37,535 nt of DNA from CAZWHE01 sp964633825 (GTDB lineage: Bacteria > Planctomycetota > B15-G4 > CAYZWU01), in contig CAZWHE010000019.1 of the NCBI GenBank assembly GCA_964633825.1, positions 1 to 37,535 of the forward strand. Reading direction: 5' to 3'. Numbering within the stretch: the stretch's first letter is position 1; each line of letters begins with the position of its first letter. Positions 25,818 to 33,180 of this stretch are shown one piece after another. The position numbers and the translations under genes are program-made. The notes under the pieces are model-generated. The model saw only the letters and a list, made by a program, of their open reading frames with translations, was not told the origin of the DNA and did not search any database.

Positions 25818-27536
25818 ATGCGAATTGCAACTATGAACCGCCTGCGATTGCGATGCCTTTTCGTCTTGCTCGTTCCCGCAGTGAGCTGCGCGGTTCCGGC
25901 TCCGGTCGAACCGGGGACACTCCCGGAAGGCGTTGACCTCGCCTATACCCTGGAAAGGATTGTCCGGCCTTCGCTCTCTCTCAGGGTCGCCGTGACCGCG
26001 GCCGGCTCTTTGGACGGCGCCACCCTTTTCACGATCGACAGATGCTGGGGCGGCTCGGACAACTGTCCCGATGAGATCCGCGATCTCGGCGTCCGGGGAC
26101 AAGGGGGCCGGGTGCTTTCCGCAGAAAGAACAGAGCCCAACAAATGGAGGGTCGAGCATGCGCCCGGAGAGGTGCTGCGCCTGGCTTACTCCCTGCTCCC
26201 CGCCCGATCGCACGGCCGGGAACGGCACCGGTACCTGCCGGTCGTGACCGATGATTACATCCAGATCATCGGCCACACGGGCCTCGTCTTTCCCGAGCAT
26301 CTCCTCGGAAGAGAGAGGTGCAACACCGAGATCAGGTGGAAAGGATTCGCCGAGCCGGGATGGCGCGTTGTTTCATCGTTCAGCCGGGACCGGGAACGAT
26401 ACCGCGTTCACAGGCCCCTGGACGCTCTCCGCCATTCCTTCTTCATCGCCGGAAAGCTCCGCATCACAACGCGCCGTGTGGGCGGAGCGCCTCTGCACGT
26501 CGCGGTGGCCGGTGATGAGTGGCGGTTCAGCGACGCGGCGTTCAGCGACAGGGTCGTTCGGATCATGGCCTTCGAGCGTTCCTTTTTCAACGACTTCGAC
26601 CACCCTCCCTACACGGTCTGTCTCGTTCCCTATCCCTACAAGGAACCCGACGCGTCATCGAGCGGCGGCACCTGCCTGACCGATTCTTTCATTCTCTTCC
26701 TGCCGCCTCGGGGTTACGCCGGCAAGGCCCGGACGGGACTGGAACCGATCGAGACCCTGATCGCCCACGAGTATTTTCACAACTGGAACCATCCCGGTCC
26801 CGAAGACGACGCCATGCACTGGTTTTCGGAAGGCTTCACCGTCTTTTACGAACGGCGGATCCTCCTCCGTCTCGGCCTCTTCTCACTGGACGAGTACGCG
26901 GACCATCTCAACAGCAGGATCAGGAAGTACACGACCAGCCCCTACAGGGAGACGCCCAACGAAGTTTATGTCCGCTCGAAAATGCTGGACCGGTCGATTT
27001 CATCGCTCCCGTACCTGCGCGGGGACATGATCGCCGTTCTCACGGATCACGAAATCCGGACCGTTTCGAAGGGAAATCTGTGTCTCGACGACCTGATGAG
27101 AGAGCTGGTCCGCCGCACCGATGCCGATGGAGAGAACCCGAGCAGCGAGCTGGTCTTCGACCTGATCGAGGAGTTCACGTCCGCGGCGTTCGCTCGAAAG
27201 ATCCGCGGCATCGCCGTCGACGGAGACGCCGTCGCTTTCGAGTCCGGCACTTTCTGCGATCTCCTCGAAATGCGGCGCGTCCCTGTTTACGCCTTCGACA
27301 TGGGATTCGATTTCGAAGGATCCCGAGAAACGCGCGTCGTCACCAATGTCAGGAAAGGCTCCAGCGCCTACGAAGCCGGCCTGCGGAACGGACAGAAGCT
27401 CGCGGGCTGGAGCGTTCATCTCGGCGATGCCGACAGGCCGGTGAAGCTGACGATCGTCGAGAAAGGAGAAAAGCGCTCGATCACTTACCTGCCCAGGTCG
27501 TCGCCGATCGAGATGCCTCAGTTCTTCCCGCGCTGA
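25818..27536 (+). CDS. M61-family (glycyl aminopeptidase-like) lipoprotein with PDZ domain
   Basis: 572 residues from 25818; the ATG at 25833 is an equally good start, as neither has a clear ribosome site. The N-terminus is a lipoprotein signal ending in the lipobox AVSC. An N-terminal beta domain (about 40-230) precedes a peptidase core with HEYFHNWN (His317, Glu318, His321) and WFSEGFTVFYE (Glu338 as third zinc ligand), the combined signature of MEROPS family M61. The C-terminal 110 residues contain a PDZ-like domain (VVTNVRKGSSAYEAGLRNGQ), also usual for M61. Anchored in the envelope, it should act on exported peptides or proteins. Its 3' end overlaps the convergent repeat-protein gene by 19 bp. 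The FSDAA/FSDRV stretch near residue 237 may be another small duplication. Confidence 0.9.
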   Translation: MRIATMNRLRLRCLFVLLVPAVSCAVPAPVEPGTLPEGVDLAYTLERIVRPSLSLRVAVTAAGSLDGATLFTIDRCWGGSDNCPDEIRDLGVRGQGGRVLSAERTEPNKWRVEHAPGEVLRLAYSLLPARSHGRERHRYLPVVTDDYIQIIGHTGLVFPEHLLGRERCNTEIRWKGFAEPGWRVVSSFSRDRERYRVHRPLDALRHSFFIAGKLRITTRRVGGAPLHVAVAGDEWRFSDAAFSDRVVRIMAFERSFFNDFDHPPYTVCLVPYPYKEPDASSSGGTCLTDSFILFLPPRGYAGKARTGLEPIETLIAHEYFHNWNHPGPEDDAMHWFSEGFTVFYERRILLRLGLFSLDEYADHLNSRIRKYTTSPYRETPNEVYVRSKMLDRSISSLPYLRGDMIAVLTDHEIRTVSKGNLCLDDLMRELVRRTDADGENPSSELVFDLIEEFTSAAFARKIRGIAVDGDAVAFESGTFCDLLEMRRVPVYAFDMGFDFEGSRETRVVTNVRKGSSAYEAGLRNGQKLAGWSVHLGDADRPVKLTIVEKGEKRSITYLPRSSPIEMPQFFPR

Positions 27537-29518
27537 CCCCACTCCCCTTCGAGCGAACCCTTCTTCGTTTTCAGCACCTTCTTGATCGTCTTCTGCCTGA
27601 AGTCGGCGAAGATGCCGTACCACTTCTCGAGAAAGATCGTGTTGTCCTTGCGCTTGGGACGGTTGTATTTGTCCTTCCCCCCGCCCAGATCGAGAAAGAA
27701 GGAGAAGCTCTGGATGTCGTGGTACTCGTAAGACCCGGTCGACCCCTGGCAATCATTGCCGTTGGCGAAGTACTTGTCGCTCCCCCCGCCGTCATAGAGG
27801 AGGGCGAAAGCGGTCTGGGCCGTGCCGGCCTGGGCGAGCCCGTCCGACTTGTACGAGTCGTTTCCTTCGAAGTCGAGGAACATGCCGGCCGTCACGTCCC
27901 ACGTGCCGGCCTGGTTGGCGGCCACGGAGGAAATGTACTCGTCGTCTCCCTCGTCGTTGATCACGATGCCCATCGCCTGGTGGGCGCCCGTTCCCTGCGT
28001 GTAGCGGCTCCCCCTGATCCAGTCGTCGCCCGAGCGGTCGGCCAGGATGCCGTAGCCGAAGAAGTAGCCGCATCCCTGGCTGAAGTTGCCGGCGTCGTAT
28101 CTGTCGTCGCCGGCCGCGTCGCAGAGGAGGCCGATGCCGCCGCCGTATAGGGGCGCGGCCGCGTTCTTGTAGCGTCTCAGCCCGGTTCCGTGCCCCTGGG
28201 ACGAGGCGTGAAAGACGCCTTCCTGGCCGTAGGTGCAGGGGTAATGACCCGTGGCCGTGTATGTGTCGTTGCCGCACCCGTCGAGCAGGGCGCCCAGGCC
28301 TTTCGTCAGGCCGAACCCCTGGGCGTGCAGCCACGAGGCGTAGGCGTCGTCCTCCTCCCGGTCGACGAGCAGGCCCAAACCAAAGAAGGCGCTCCCCTGT
28401 GCGTTCTCCTCGGAGGTGTAGGCGTCCTTGCCGCGCTCGTCCCAGAGGAGGGCAACCCCGCCCCCACCGAAACCCTGGACCCGGCGCGTCCCCTTGTATC
28501 GATCGTTCCCGGAGAGGTCGAAGAGGAGCGACACGCCAAGCCGGGCCGCGGCCAGGCTCCCGTGCTCCTCGGTGATGTATTCGTCCTTGCCGGCTACATC
28601 GACAACCATGGAGAGCCCCCTCTTTCCGTCAAGGGTCGCTGCGGCATAAGAATAAGTGTCGTTCCCGCCGTGGGCGAGAATGAAGGCGGCCCTGCCGTTG
28701 TAATGGGTCGCTCTCCGGCCCCCGATCACGACGGGACCGTGCCGCGTCTCGCGATAAGCGATGATGTCGCCCGAGAAGCCCGCCTTTTTCGCTTCGGCCG
28801 GAGTCTTTTCCCGGTAGCGCGCCAGATCCTTGCGGATCTGCCTGACATAATCTTTTCGCACGAGAGAGCAGAGGATCATGGCGGCCTCGGTCATCCGGCC
28901 GAGGTCGACCTTCATGAGAGCCTTGAGGCCGTCCCGATACGACTTGATCTGCTCGTCCGTGGCATTGACGCCGAGGTAGATGTGCTCGATGAACTTGTCG
29001 ATGATGACGGGCACGGCGTCATAGGCCCGCTCGGTCTCCACGTCGGTCAATTCGGAGAGCGCTTCCGAGCGGAGCAGGGCGGCCGCGTCGAGAACCTCCT
29101 CGATGAAAACGATATGGTCCTGGGGAAACCCGGTCGCTTCGAAGGCCCGTGTCGCCGGGGCCGTTGTCTCAAAGTCGATCGCGTCGGCCGCCAGAGCCAG
29201 GAGGCCGGGCGCGTCGTCGAGCCCCCCCTTCACGACCTTGTGCTCGAGCCCGTCGCGCAGGGCGATCGTAATCGGCTCCAGGAGGAGGGGATCATCGAGA
29301 ATTCGGGAGACGCGCTCGAGCCGGCCGGGCGGGTTGTAACCGCGGTTTTCCTTCTTGAACTCGTCGACCATGCCTTCGTACTCGCTCGTGAGACCGTTCT
29401 CATCGAGGAGACGGAGAGCCAGGGTCGCGATGGGAGTCCGGGGATTGTCTTCCGGAGCTCGTGTGGGAGACATTGCCGCGAATAAACAGACAGACAGGAC
29501 GATGAGACATGGCTTCAT
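27518..29518 (-). CDS. Secreted protein with about eleven G-x-D-x-Y repeats
   Basis: 666 residues from the ATG at 29518, with GGAGG five bases upstream. A signal peptide (MKPCLIVLSVCLFAAMS) is followed by about 230 residues of mostly helical sequence. From about 270 to 630 there are around eleven units of 26-35 residues with the pattern G-[NKD]-D-x-Y, a variable loop often holding AQG or SQG, then G-x-G-[VLI]-L-x-D. Examples are GNDRY, GKDAY, GDDRY, GNDSY and GSDKY. One unit (about 440-490) carries a longer insert. The regular Asp/Gly turns with hydrophobic strands predict a beta solenoid, possibly ion-binding, but I know of no named family with this unit. The gene converges with and overlaps the M61 gene. 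Confidence 0.8.
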   Translation of the reverse strand: MKPCLIVLSVCLFAAMSPTRAPEDNPRTPIATLALRLLDENGLTSEYEGMVDEFKKENRGYNPPGRLERVSRILDDPLLLEPITIALRDGLEHKVVKGGLDDAPGLLALAADAIDFETTAPATRAFEATGFPQDHIVFIEEVLDAAALLRSEALSELTDVETERAYDAVPVIIDKFIEHIYLGVNATDEQIKSYRDGLKALMKVDLGRMTEAAMILCSLVRKDYVRQIRKDLARYREKTPAEAKKAGFSGDIIAYRETRHGPVVIGGRRATHYNGRAAFILAHGGNDTYSYAAATLDGKRGLSMVVDVAGKDEYITEEHGSLAAARLGVSLLFDLSGNDRYKGTRRVQGFGGGGVALLWDERGKDAYTSEENAQGSAFFGLGLLVDREEDDAYASWLHAQGFGLTKGLGALLDGCGNDTYTATGHYPCTYGQEGVFHASSQGHGTGLRRYKNAAAPLYGGGIGLLCDAAGDDRYDAGNFSQGCGYFFGYGILADRSGDDWIRGSRYTQGTGAHQAMGIVINDEGDDEYISSVAANQAGTWDVTAGMFLDFEGNDSYKSDGLAQAGTAQTAFALLYDGGGSDKYFANGNDCQGSTGSYEYHDIQSFSFFLDLGGGKDKYNRPKRKDNTIFLEKWYGIFADFRQKTIKKVLKTKKGSLEGEWGQRGKN

Positions 29519-29578
29519 TGGCGCCTCCATGGATTAACGAAAAGGTTAATAGGATTACGGCACGAGAACAACAAGAAA

Positions 29579-29602
29579 GGCCCCTTCCCGAGGGAAGGGG
29601 CC
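29579..29602 (-). terminator. Second hairpin with T-rich tail
   Basis: A perfect 11-bp inverted repeat (GGCCCCTTCCC with GGGAAGGGGCC around GA) is followed on the minus strand by TTTCTTGTTGTTC. It lies downstream of the stronger terminator at 29639-29689 and may back it up. Confidence 0.6.
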
Positions 29603-29638
29603 GAGTGTCATCGCGCGGCCGGCCGCTCCTGTCTATCT

Positions 29639-29689
29639 AAAAAAAAAGCCCTTCCGTTCCTCCCAAGCCAGAAAGAAGAACGGAAAGGC
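29639..29689 (-). terminator. Intrinsic terminator of the 29727-30617 gene
   Basis: GCCTTTCCGTTC (29678-29689, read on minus) pairs with GAACGGAAGGGC (29648-29659) over 12 positions with one GU pair. An 18-base loop lies between. Nine Ts (29639-29647 as As on plus) follow on the minus strand. It starts about 40 bases after the stop codon. Confidence 0.85.
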
Positions 29690-29726
29690 AGCGAACGCCA
29701 TGTCCGCATTTAAGAGGGCACTAAAC

Positions 29727-30617
29727 TTAAGGATCTAAAGTAAAACACCACGGCCGGGTGTTGTGACTCTCGCCGGTTGACATGCCGGGCAGCAGCGGCG
29801 GGATGAGGCTCGAAGGCTGGGGCTCGAAAACCTCGACCCACGACGTTCCAAGGGCAGCGTGGTTGAGCAGGTAATTGACGAGGCCGGCTCCCTTCTCATC
29901 GATCCCTGTTCGCGAGACGAAATATCCGGGAACGGTGAGCTCGATGCAGCTGTCGGGGCAGCCGTTGCCGTCCGTGTCGGGACTCGGGGGCTGGCCGTAG
30001 AAATCACCCAGCGCATCGAGATCGGCAATGGCGAACCAGTCGAGCCCGACGGGCAAAGTAGGACCGAAGAAATTTACGATATCATTCAAGGGGACAATAA
30101 CGGCGCAGAGATACTCCGTCGGCCCCTCCTGTTCGGACACGAAGATCGGCGGAAAGGTCACGTCATCGAGGAAGACCATGGGAGGAGGCGCCGTCGTCTT
30201 GAAATCCTCGCCCCTCGGGTTCGTTGCGCTCGCGGGTCTGCAGGGCAGGATGAAGATATCTTCCACGATCATATACGGTGTGAGCGACATGCCGAGCGCG
30301 GGAACGAGCTTGACCTTTTCGACGAAAACGATCTCCTGTTCGAGGCTCACGGGAAAGCTGTAGCTTTCGTACTCGAGCAGATCGCGCAACGGCCCCATGC
30401 AACCCACCTTTTCCGTCCATCCGTCCTCCAAAACGGGCAGACCCCAGCAGTCCTGGGAGATGGTACCGGATGAGCCGGAGCTGGGCGTGAGCTTGACGCA
30501 GACCGTCGGATAGCCGCACGCATCGATCCTGAGAACCTGAGCCGCGGCTCTATCGGTGAGACAGAACCCGGCGCACAAGATCAACAGGACGAGAAAGAAT
30601 GGTTTTATATTGTGCAT
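29727..30617 (-). CDS. Secreted protein of unknown function
   Basis: 296 residues from the ATG at 30617, with GGAG eight bases upstream; a start at 30635 lies before that site. A clear signal peptide (PFFLVLLILCAGFCL to AAAQ) precedes a mature part with several Cys (DACGYPTVCVKL, QDCWGLPV, VGCMGPL), a middle beta-rich region, and DTDGNGCPDSCIEL near residue 230, an Asp-rich turn resembling calcium-binding loops. I do not recognise a family. It is transcribed divergently from an HTH regulator, with a 17-bp palindrome in its promoter. Two hairpin terminators follow it, so it is a single-gene unit. Confidence 0.7.
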   Translation of the reverse strand: MHNIKPFFLVLLILCAGFCLTDRAAAQVLRIDACGYPTVCVKLTPSSGSSGTISQDCWGLPVLEDGWTEKVGCMGPLRDLLEYESYSFPVSLEQEIVFVEKVKLVPALGMSLTPYMIVEDIFILPCRPASATNPRGEDFKTTAPPPMVFLDDVTFPPIFVSEQEGPTEYLCAVIVPLNDIVNFFGPTLPVGLDWFAIADLDALGDFYGQPPSPDTDGNGCPDSCIELTVPGYFVSRTGIDEKGAGLVNYLLNHAALGTSWVEVFEPQPSSLIPPLLPGMSTGESHNTRPWCFTLDP

Positions 30618-30662
30618 GTTTGATTCTCCTTTCATTTGATGGATTAGGTTATTCCTTAGGTG

Positions 30663-30691
30663 TATATACCACGATGTGGTATTCTTGAAAA
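30663..30691 (-). promoter_or_regulatory. Candidate promoter of the secreted-protein gene, overlapping a palindrome
   Basis: On the minus strand TTTTCA (30686-30691) and TATATA (30663-30668, preceded by TGG as in extended -10 elements) are spaced by 17 bp. The spacer is almost wholly filled by the palindrome at 30666-30682, so a bound protein would block the promoter. Confidence 0.4.
30666..30682. promoter_or_regulatory. 17-bp palindrome, candidate operator
   Basis: ATACCAC and GTGGTAT flank the central GAT with perfect 7-bp symmetry. It lies between two divergent genes, one of which encodes an XRE-type HTH protein, 93 bp from that gene's start. The size and symmetry suit a dimeric XRE repressor. 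Binding is inferred, not shown. Confidence 0.6.
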
Positions 30692-30714
30692 GCTTTTTTA
30701 ACTTTTTTTATTCA
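30685..30714 (+). promoter_or_regulatory. Candidate promoter of the HTH/two-CW gene
   Basis: TTGAAA (30685-30690) and TATTCA (30709-30714) are spaced by 18 bp of T-rich sequence. The palindrome ends two bases before the -35, so the same bound regulator could affect both divergent promoters. Confidence 0.4.
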
Positions 30715-30775
30715 ACGAATGAGACGGTAAGTTATTCTGATGCCAAGTGAAGGCCGGAACGCTCAGAGGTCTTGA

Positions 30776-31162
30776 ATGAACACCAAAGAATTCATTAAAA
30801 TCCGCCGCGCTTTGGGAAAAACCCAAAAAGAGCTCTCCCATCTCCTGGGAACGTCTCTCAAGGCTGTTCAGAGCTTCGAGCAGGGATGGAGGAAAATCCC
30901 CGTTTACATCGAACGGCAGCTCTTATTCCTGGCGACCATAAGAAAGCCGAAGAAGAAGGGCAAACCCTGCTGGGTGCAGTTGAAATGCCCCGTGGAGAGG
31001 AAGGAAAAATGTCCCACCTGGGAATACCAGTGCGAAGACCTCTGCTGGTTCATCAACGGGACGATTTGCCGCGGGAAAATTCAGGATAACTGGGAAAAGA
31101 AGATGAAGATGTGCCGCAAGTGCGAGGTCTTCCACTCACACCTGGACAACAATCTCAAATAA
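30776..31162 (+). CDS. XRE-type HTH regulator with C-terminal two-CW (Cys-rich) domain
   Basis: 128 residues. Residues about 4-56 form an XRE/Cro-type helix-turn-helix: FIKIRRALGKTQKELSHLLG, then SLKAVQSFEQGWRKIP, with the recognition helix at SLKAVQSFEQG. After a Lys-rich linker come the Cys/Trp pairs PCW...C, C...C, LCW...C, then C-x-x-C in MCRKCEVF, matching the two-CW domain seen beside regulatory domains in deltaproteobacteria and uncultured phyla. The Cys set could bind zinc, iron or an iron-sulfur cluster, giving a redox or metal sensor; this is inference. It is divergent from the secreted-protein gene with a palindromic operator-like site between, suggesting autoregulation and control of that neighbour. 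Its stop lies six bases from that of the convergent FG-GAP gene. Confidence 0.82.
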   Translation: MNTKEFIKIRRALGKTQKELSHLLGTSLKAVQSFEQGWRKIPVYIERQLLFLATIRKPKKKGKPCWVQLKCPVERKEKCPTWEYQCEDLCWFINGTICRGKIQDNWEKKMKMCRKCEVFHSHLDNNLK

Positions 31163-31168
31163 ACCGCC

Positions 31169-32905
31169 TCAGATCGTCACCTGAAAGGGGAAACCGTCCC
31201 GGTCGATCTCATTTCCCTGGCTGTTCATGATATCTGTGAACTCGTACGTTCCCAGAGGAGCGGCGAGGGGAATGTAAATGTCCCTCGACATTTCGAAAAC
31301 GCGGCATGCCGGGAAGGTCCCTTGAGCCGACCAATAGGTATGGTCCGATCCCGAGGGGAGACGGAATATGGTCCACACGTCGACGTTGGGCGAGAAGCTC
31401 GTGAAGTTGGCGAAAGCCTCGTCCACGGAGAGGTTGGTTCCGCGCGGTATGTTCGTGTTCTGCGGCGGCGTGACCGTGACGGTCATTGCCTCCCGGTAAA
31501 AGAGATAGTTCCCCTTGTCGCTGTCCCAGTTGCTCACCGCGAAATCGGTCGAACAGGTCGTGGTGTAATCGAGCGACAGCGTGCTCGAGGGAGCGGCCGC
31601 CAGGCTCAGCCAGCCCGATTCGGGATCGAAGCAGTAACCCGACGACCCGACCGGCGCGCCGTCGACAACGACGCTCTCCACGGACATGACGGGCCTTTCG
31701 TCGAAGTAGAAGACCTTCCGGCCGCCGTCGCCGCTTTTCGTCTCGCCCGTAATCGGTTTCAAGCCGAGCAGGTCGGCGTCGCTCAAGGGAAGAGCCTCGA
31801 CAACGCTCACCGTATTGGAAACGAAACCGGCCGCCGTATCGAGATTCCCGCCGTTGTTCAGGTAGACGCGGACCTCGCCCCACCACGATCCCCCCACAAC
31901 GTCCATGTCGCCGTCCTGCTCGACATCGAGGAGAACAACGCCGGAGACATAGCCCACATACTCGGACTGCCAGGCCGGATTGGCGCCCAGGCCGCCGAGC
32001 CCGTCGCTCATGTAGGCGATGAAGGCGCCGGTGCCGCCGAGCTGGCTGTTGTCCGAAAAAACGATGTCGAGATCTCCGTCGCCGTTGACGTCGCCGAGCG
32101 AGACGGTGTTGCCGTCGGGCGACAGGGGCGACGCCGCCGACCACCCGGCCGCGGTCTGGATCGATCCTCCCGCGCTGTAATAAATGCGCAACGGGCTCTC
32201 GACATTGCAGAAGACGAGATCGAGGGCGCCGTCGCCGTCCATGTCGCCCCAGGCCACGTCCATGCTGTGGTCGGATTCGCTCGAATACCATCCGGGAAGA
32301 GGATCGAGGGCGCCGTTGTTGTTGAAGTAGATCCGGTTCTTGTCGGGAGGATTGGCATAGGCCTCGCCCGTTGCCACGGCCAGGTCGAGGTCGCCGTCGC
32401 CGTCGGCGTCGCCCAGGGCGAGCGAAAAAGTGAAGAAGTCGTCCTGCGACTGCCAGGAGGGAAGGCTCGCCAGTGTTCCCGAGCCGTTGTTGAGGTAGAG
32501 CTTTGCATATCCGTCATCGGAAAAACCGCCCGGTCCGAGATAGACCGAGACCGCCACGTCGAGCCATCCGTCGCCGTTCACGTCCCCGATCGAGAGGTGG
32601 CCGTGATAATCCACGTCGCCCGACGCCCAGTCGGGCGAGATCGGATACGTGCCGTCTCCCTGGTTGTAATAGACGATGACGCGCTCGCGGTGCATGTCGT
32701 TGCCGTTGGCCACCACCAGGTCGGGCCAGCCGTCGTTGTCGAGATCGCCGAAGCCGCATCCCGTGGCATAATCGTGGTCCGACGAGATCCAGTCGGGCGA
32801 GATCGAATAGGGAACGCCGGCGCCGGCAAGGGCCTGCCCGCTGATCAATCCGATCAACACAAAGACAAAGAAAACCGAGATCGATCTTGTCATAGAGATC
32901 GGCAT
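31169..32905 (-). CDS. Secreted FG-GAP/VCBS repeat protein
   Basis: 578 residues from the ATG at 32905, with GGGAGG six bases upstream. A signal peptide (ISVFFVFVLIGLISGQALA) is followed by six FG-GAP units with calcium-loop motifs: GDLDNDGWPD, GDVNGDGWLD, GDADGDGDLD, GDMDGDGALD, GDVNGDGDLD and DVEQDGDMD, spaced 55-65 residues apart as in a beta-propeller. The remaining 200 residues form beta-rich domains (about 380-578). FG-GAP propellers bind calcium and often act in adhesion or as platforms for exported enzymes; the ligand is unknown. No enzymatic motif was seen. Confidence 0.9.
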   Translation of the reverse strand: MPISMTRSISVFFVFVLIGLISGQALAGAGVPYSISPDWISSDHDYATGCGFGDLDNDGWPDLVVANGNDMHRERVIVYYNQGDGTYPISPDWASGDVDYHGHLSIGDVNGDGWLDVAVSVYLGPGGFSDDGYAKLYLNNGSGTLASLPSWQSQDDFFTFSLALGDADGDGDLDLAVATGEAYANPPDKNRIYFNNNGALDPLPGWYSSESDHSMDVAWGDMDGDGALDLVFCNVESPLRIYYSAGGSIQTAAGWSAASPLSPDGNTVSLGDVNGDGDLDIVFSDNSQLGGTGAFIAYMSDGLGGLGANPAWQSEYVGYVSGVVLLDVEQDGDMDVVGGSWWGEVRVYLNNGGNLDTAAGFVSNTVSVVEALPLSDADLLGLKPITGETKSGDGGRKVFYFDERPVMSVESVVVDGAPVGSSGYCFDPESGWLSLAAAPSSTLSLDYTTTCSTDFAVSNWDSDKGNYLFYREAMTVTVTPPQNTNIPRGTNLSVDEAFANFTSFSPNVDVWTIFRLPSGSDHTYWSAQGTFPACRVFEMSRDIYIPLAAPLGTYEFTDIMNSQGNEIDRDGFPFQVTI

Positions 32906-33040
32906 GCCGATCCTCCCTTCGCTGATAATGGCTGTCGGCTTATATTAAATAGGTAGTATAGCAGGTCCGGGGGGAATTTTCATCGATAAATATGTATCGG
33001 TTCAAAGGCGCGGAAAGAGCGCTCAATTCTCTCTTCATTC

Positions 33041-33068
33041 TTGACACGGAGAAAGAAACCGTTAGCAA
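33041..33068 (+). promoter_or_regulatory. Candidate promoter of the sucrose synthase gene
   Basis: TTGACA (33041-33046, perfect) and TAGCAA (33063-33068) spaced by 16 bp, about 110 bases before the start codon. The -10 match is partial. Confidence 0.35.
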
Positions 33069-33180
33069 TTGTGTTTTGATCCGTTGGGTCAGCGCACCCT
33101 TCCGGACGACTCACCTCCTCTTTTTGCCGTCAGTCGAAACAAAATAGTGTCGATAAACCGACTGGGAGTGTGGACAAGAG

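Noticed and set aside
24660..26300. 546-codon minus-strand frame across both peptidase genes
   Set aside because: It spans two well-supported sense genes and their gap and has no recognisable domain.
26523..26552. FSDAA/FSDRV in the M61 gene as another tandem duplication
   Set aside because: Only about 11 of 15 bases match between units, so chance similarity cannot be excluded.
26519..28150. 543-codon plus-strand frame spanning the M61 gene and its convergent neighbour
   Set aside because: Arg-rich shadow frame; both underlying genes have signature motifs in other frames.
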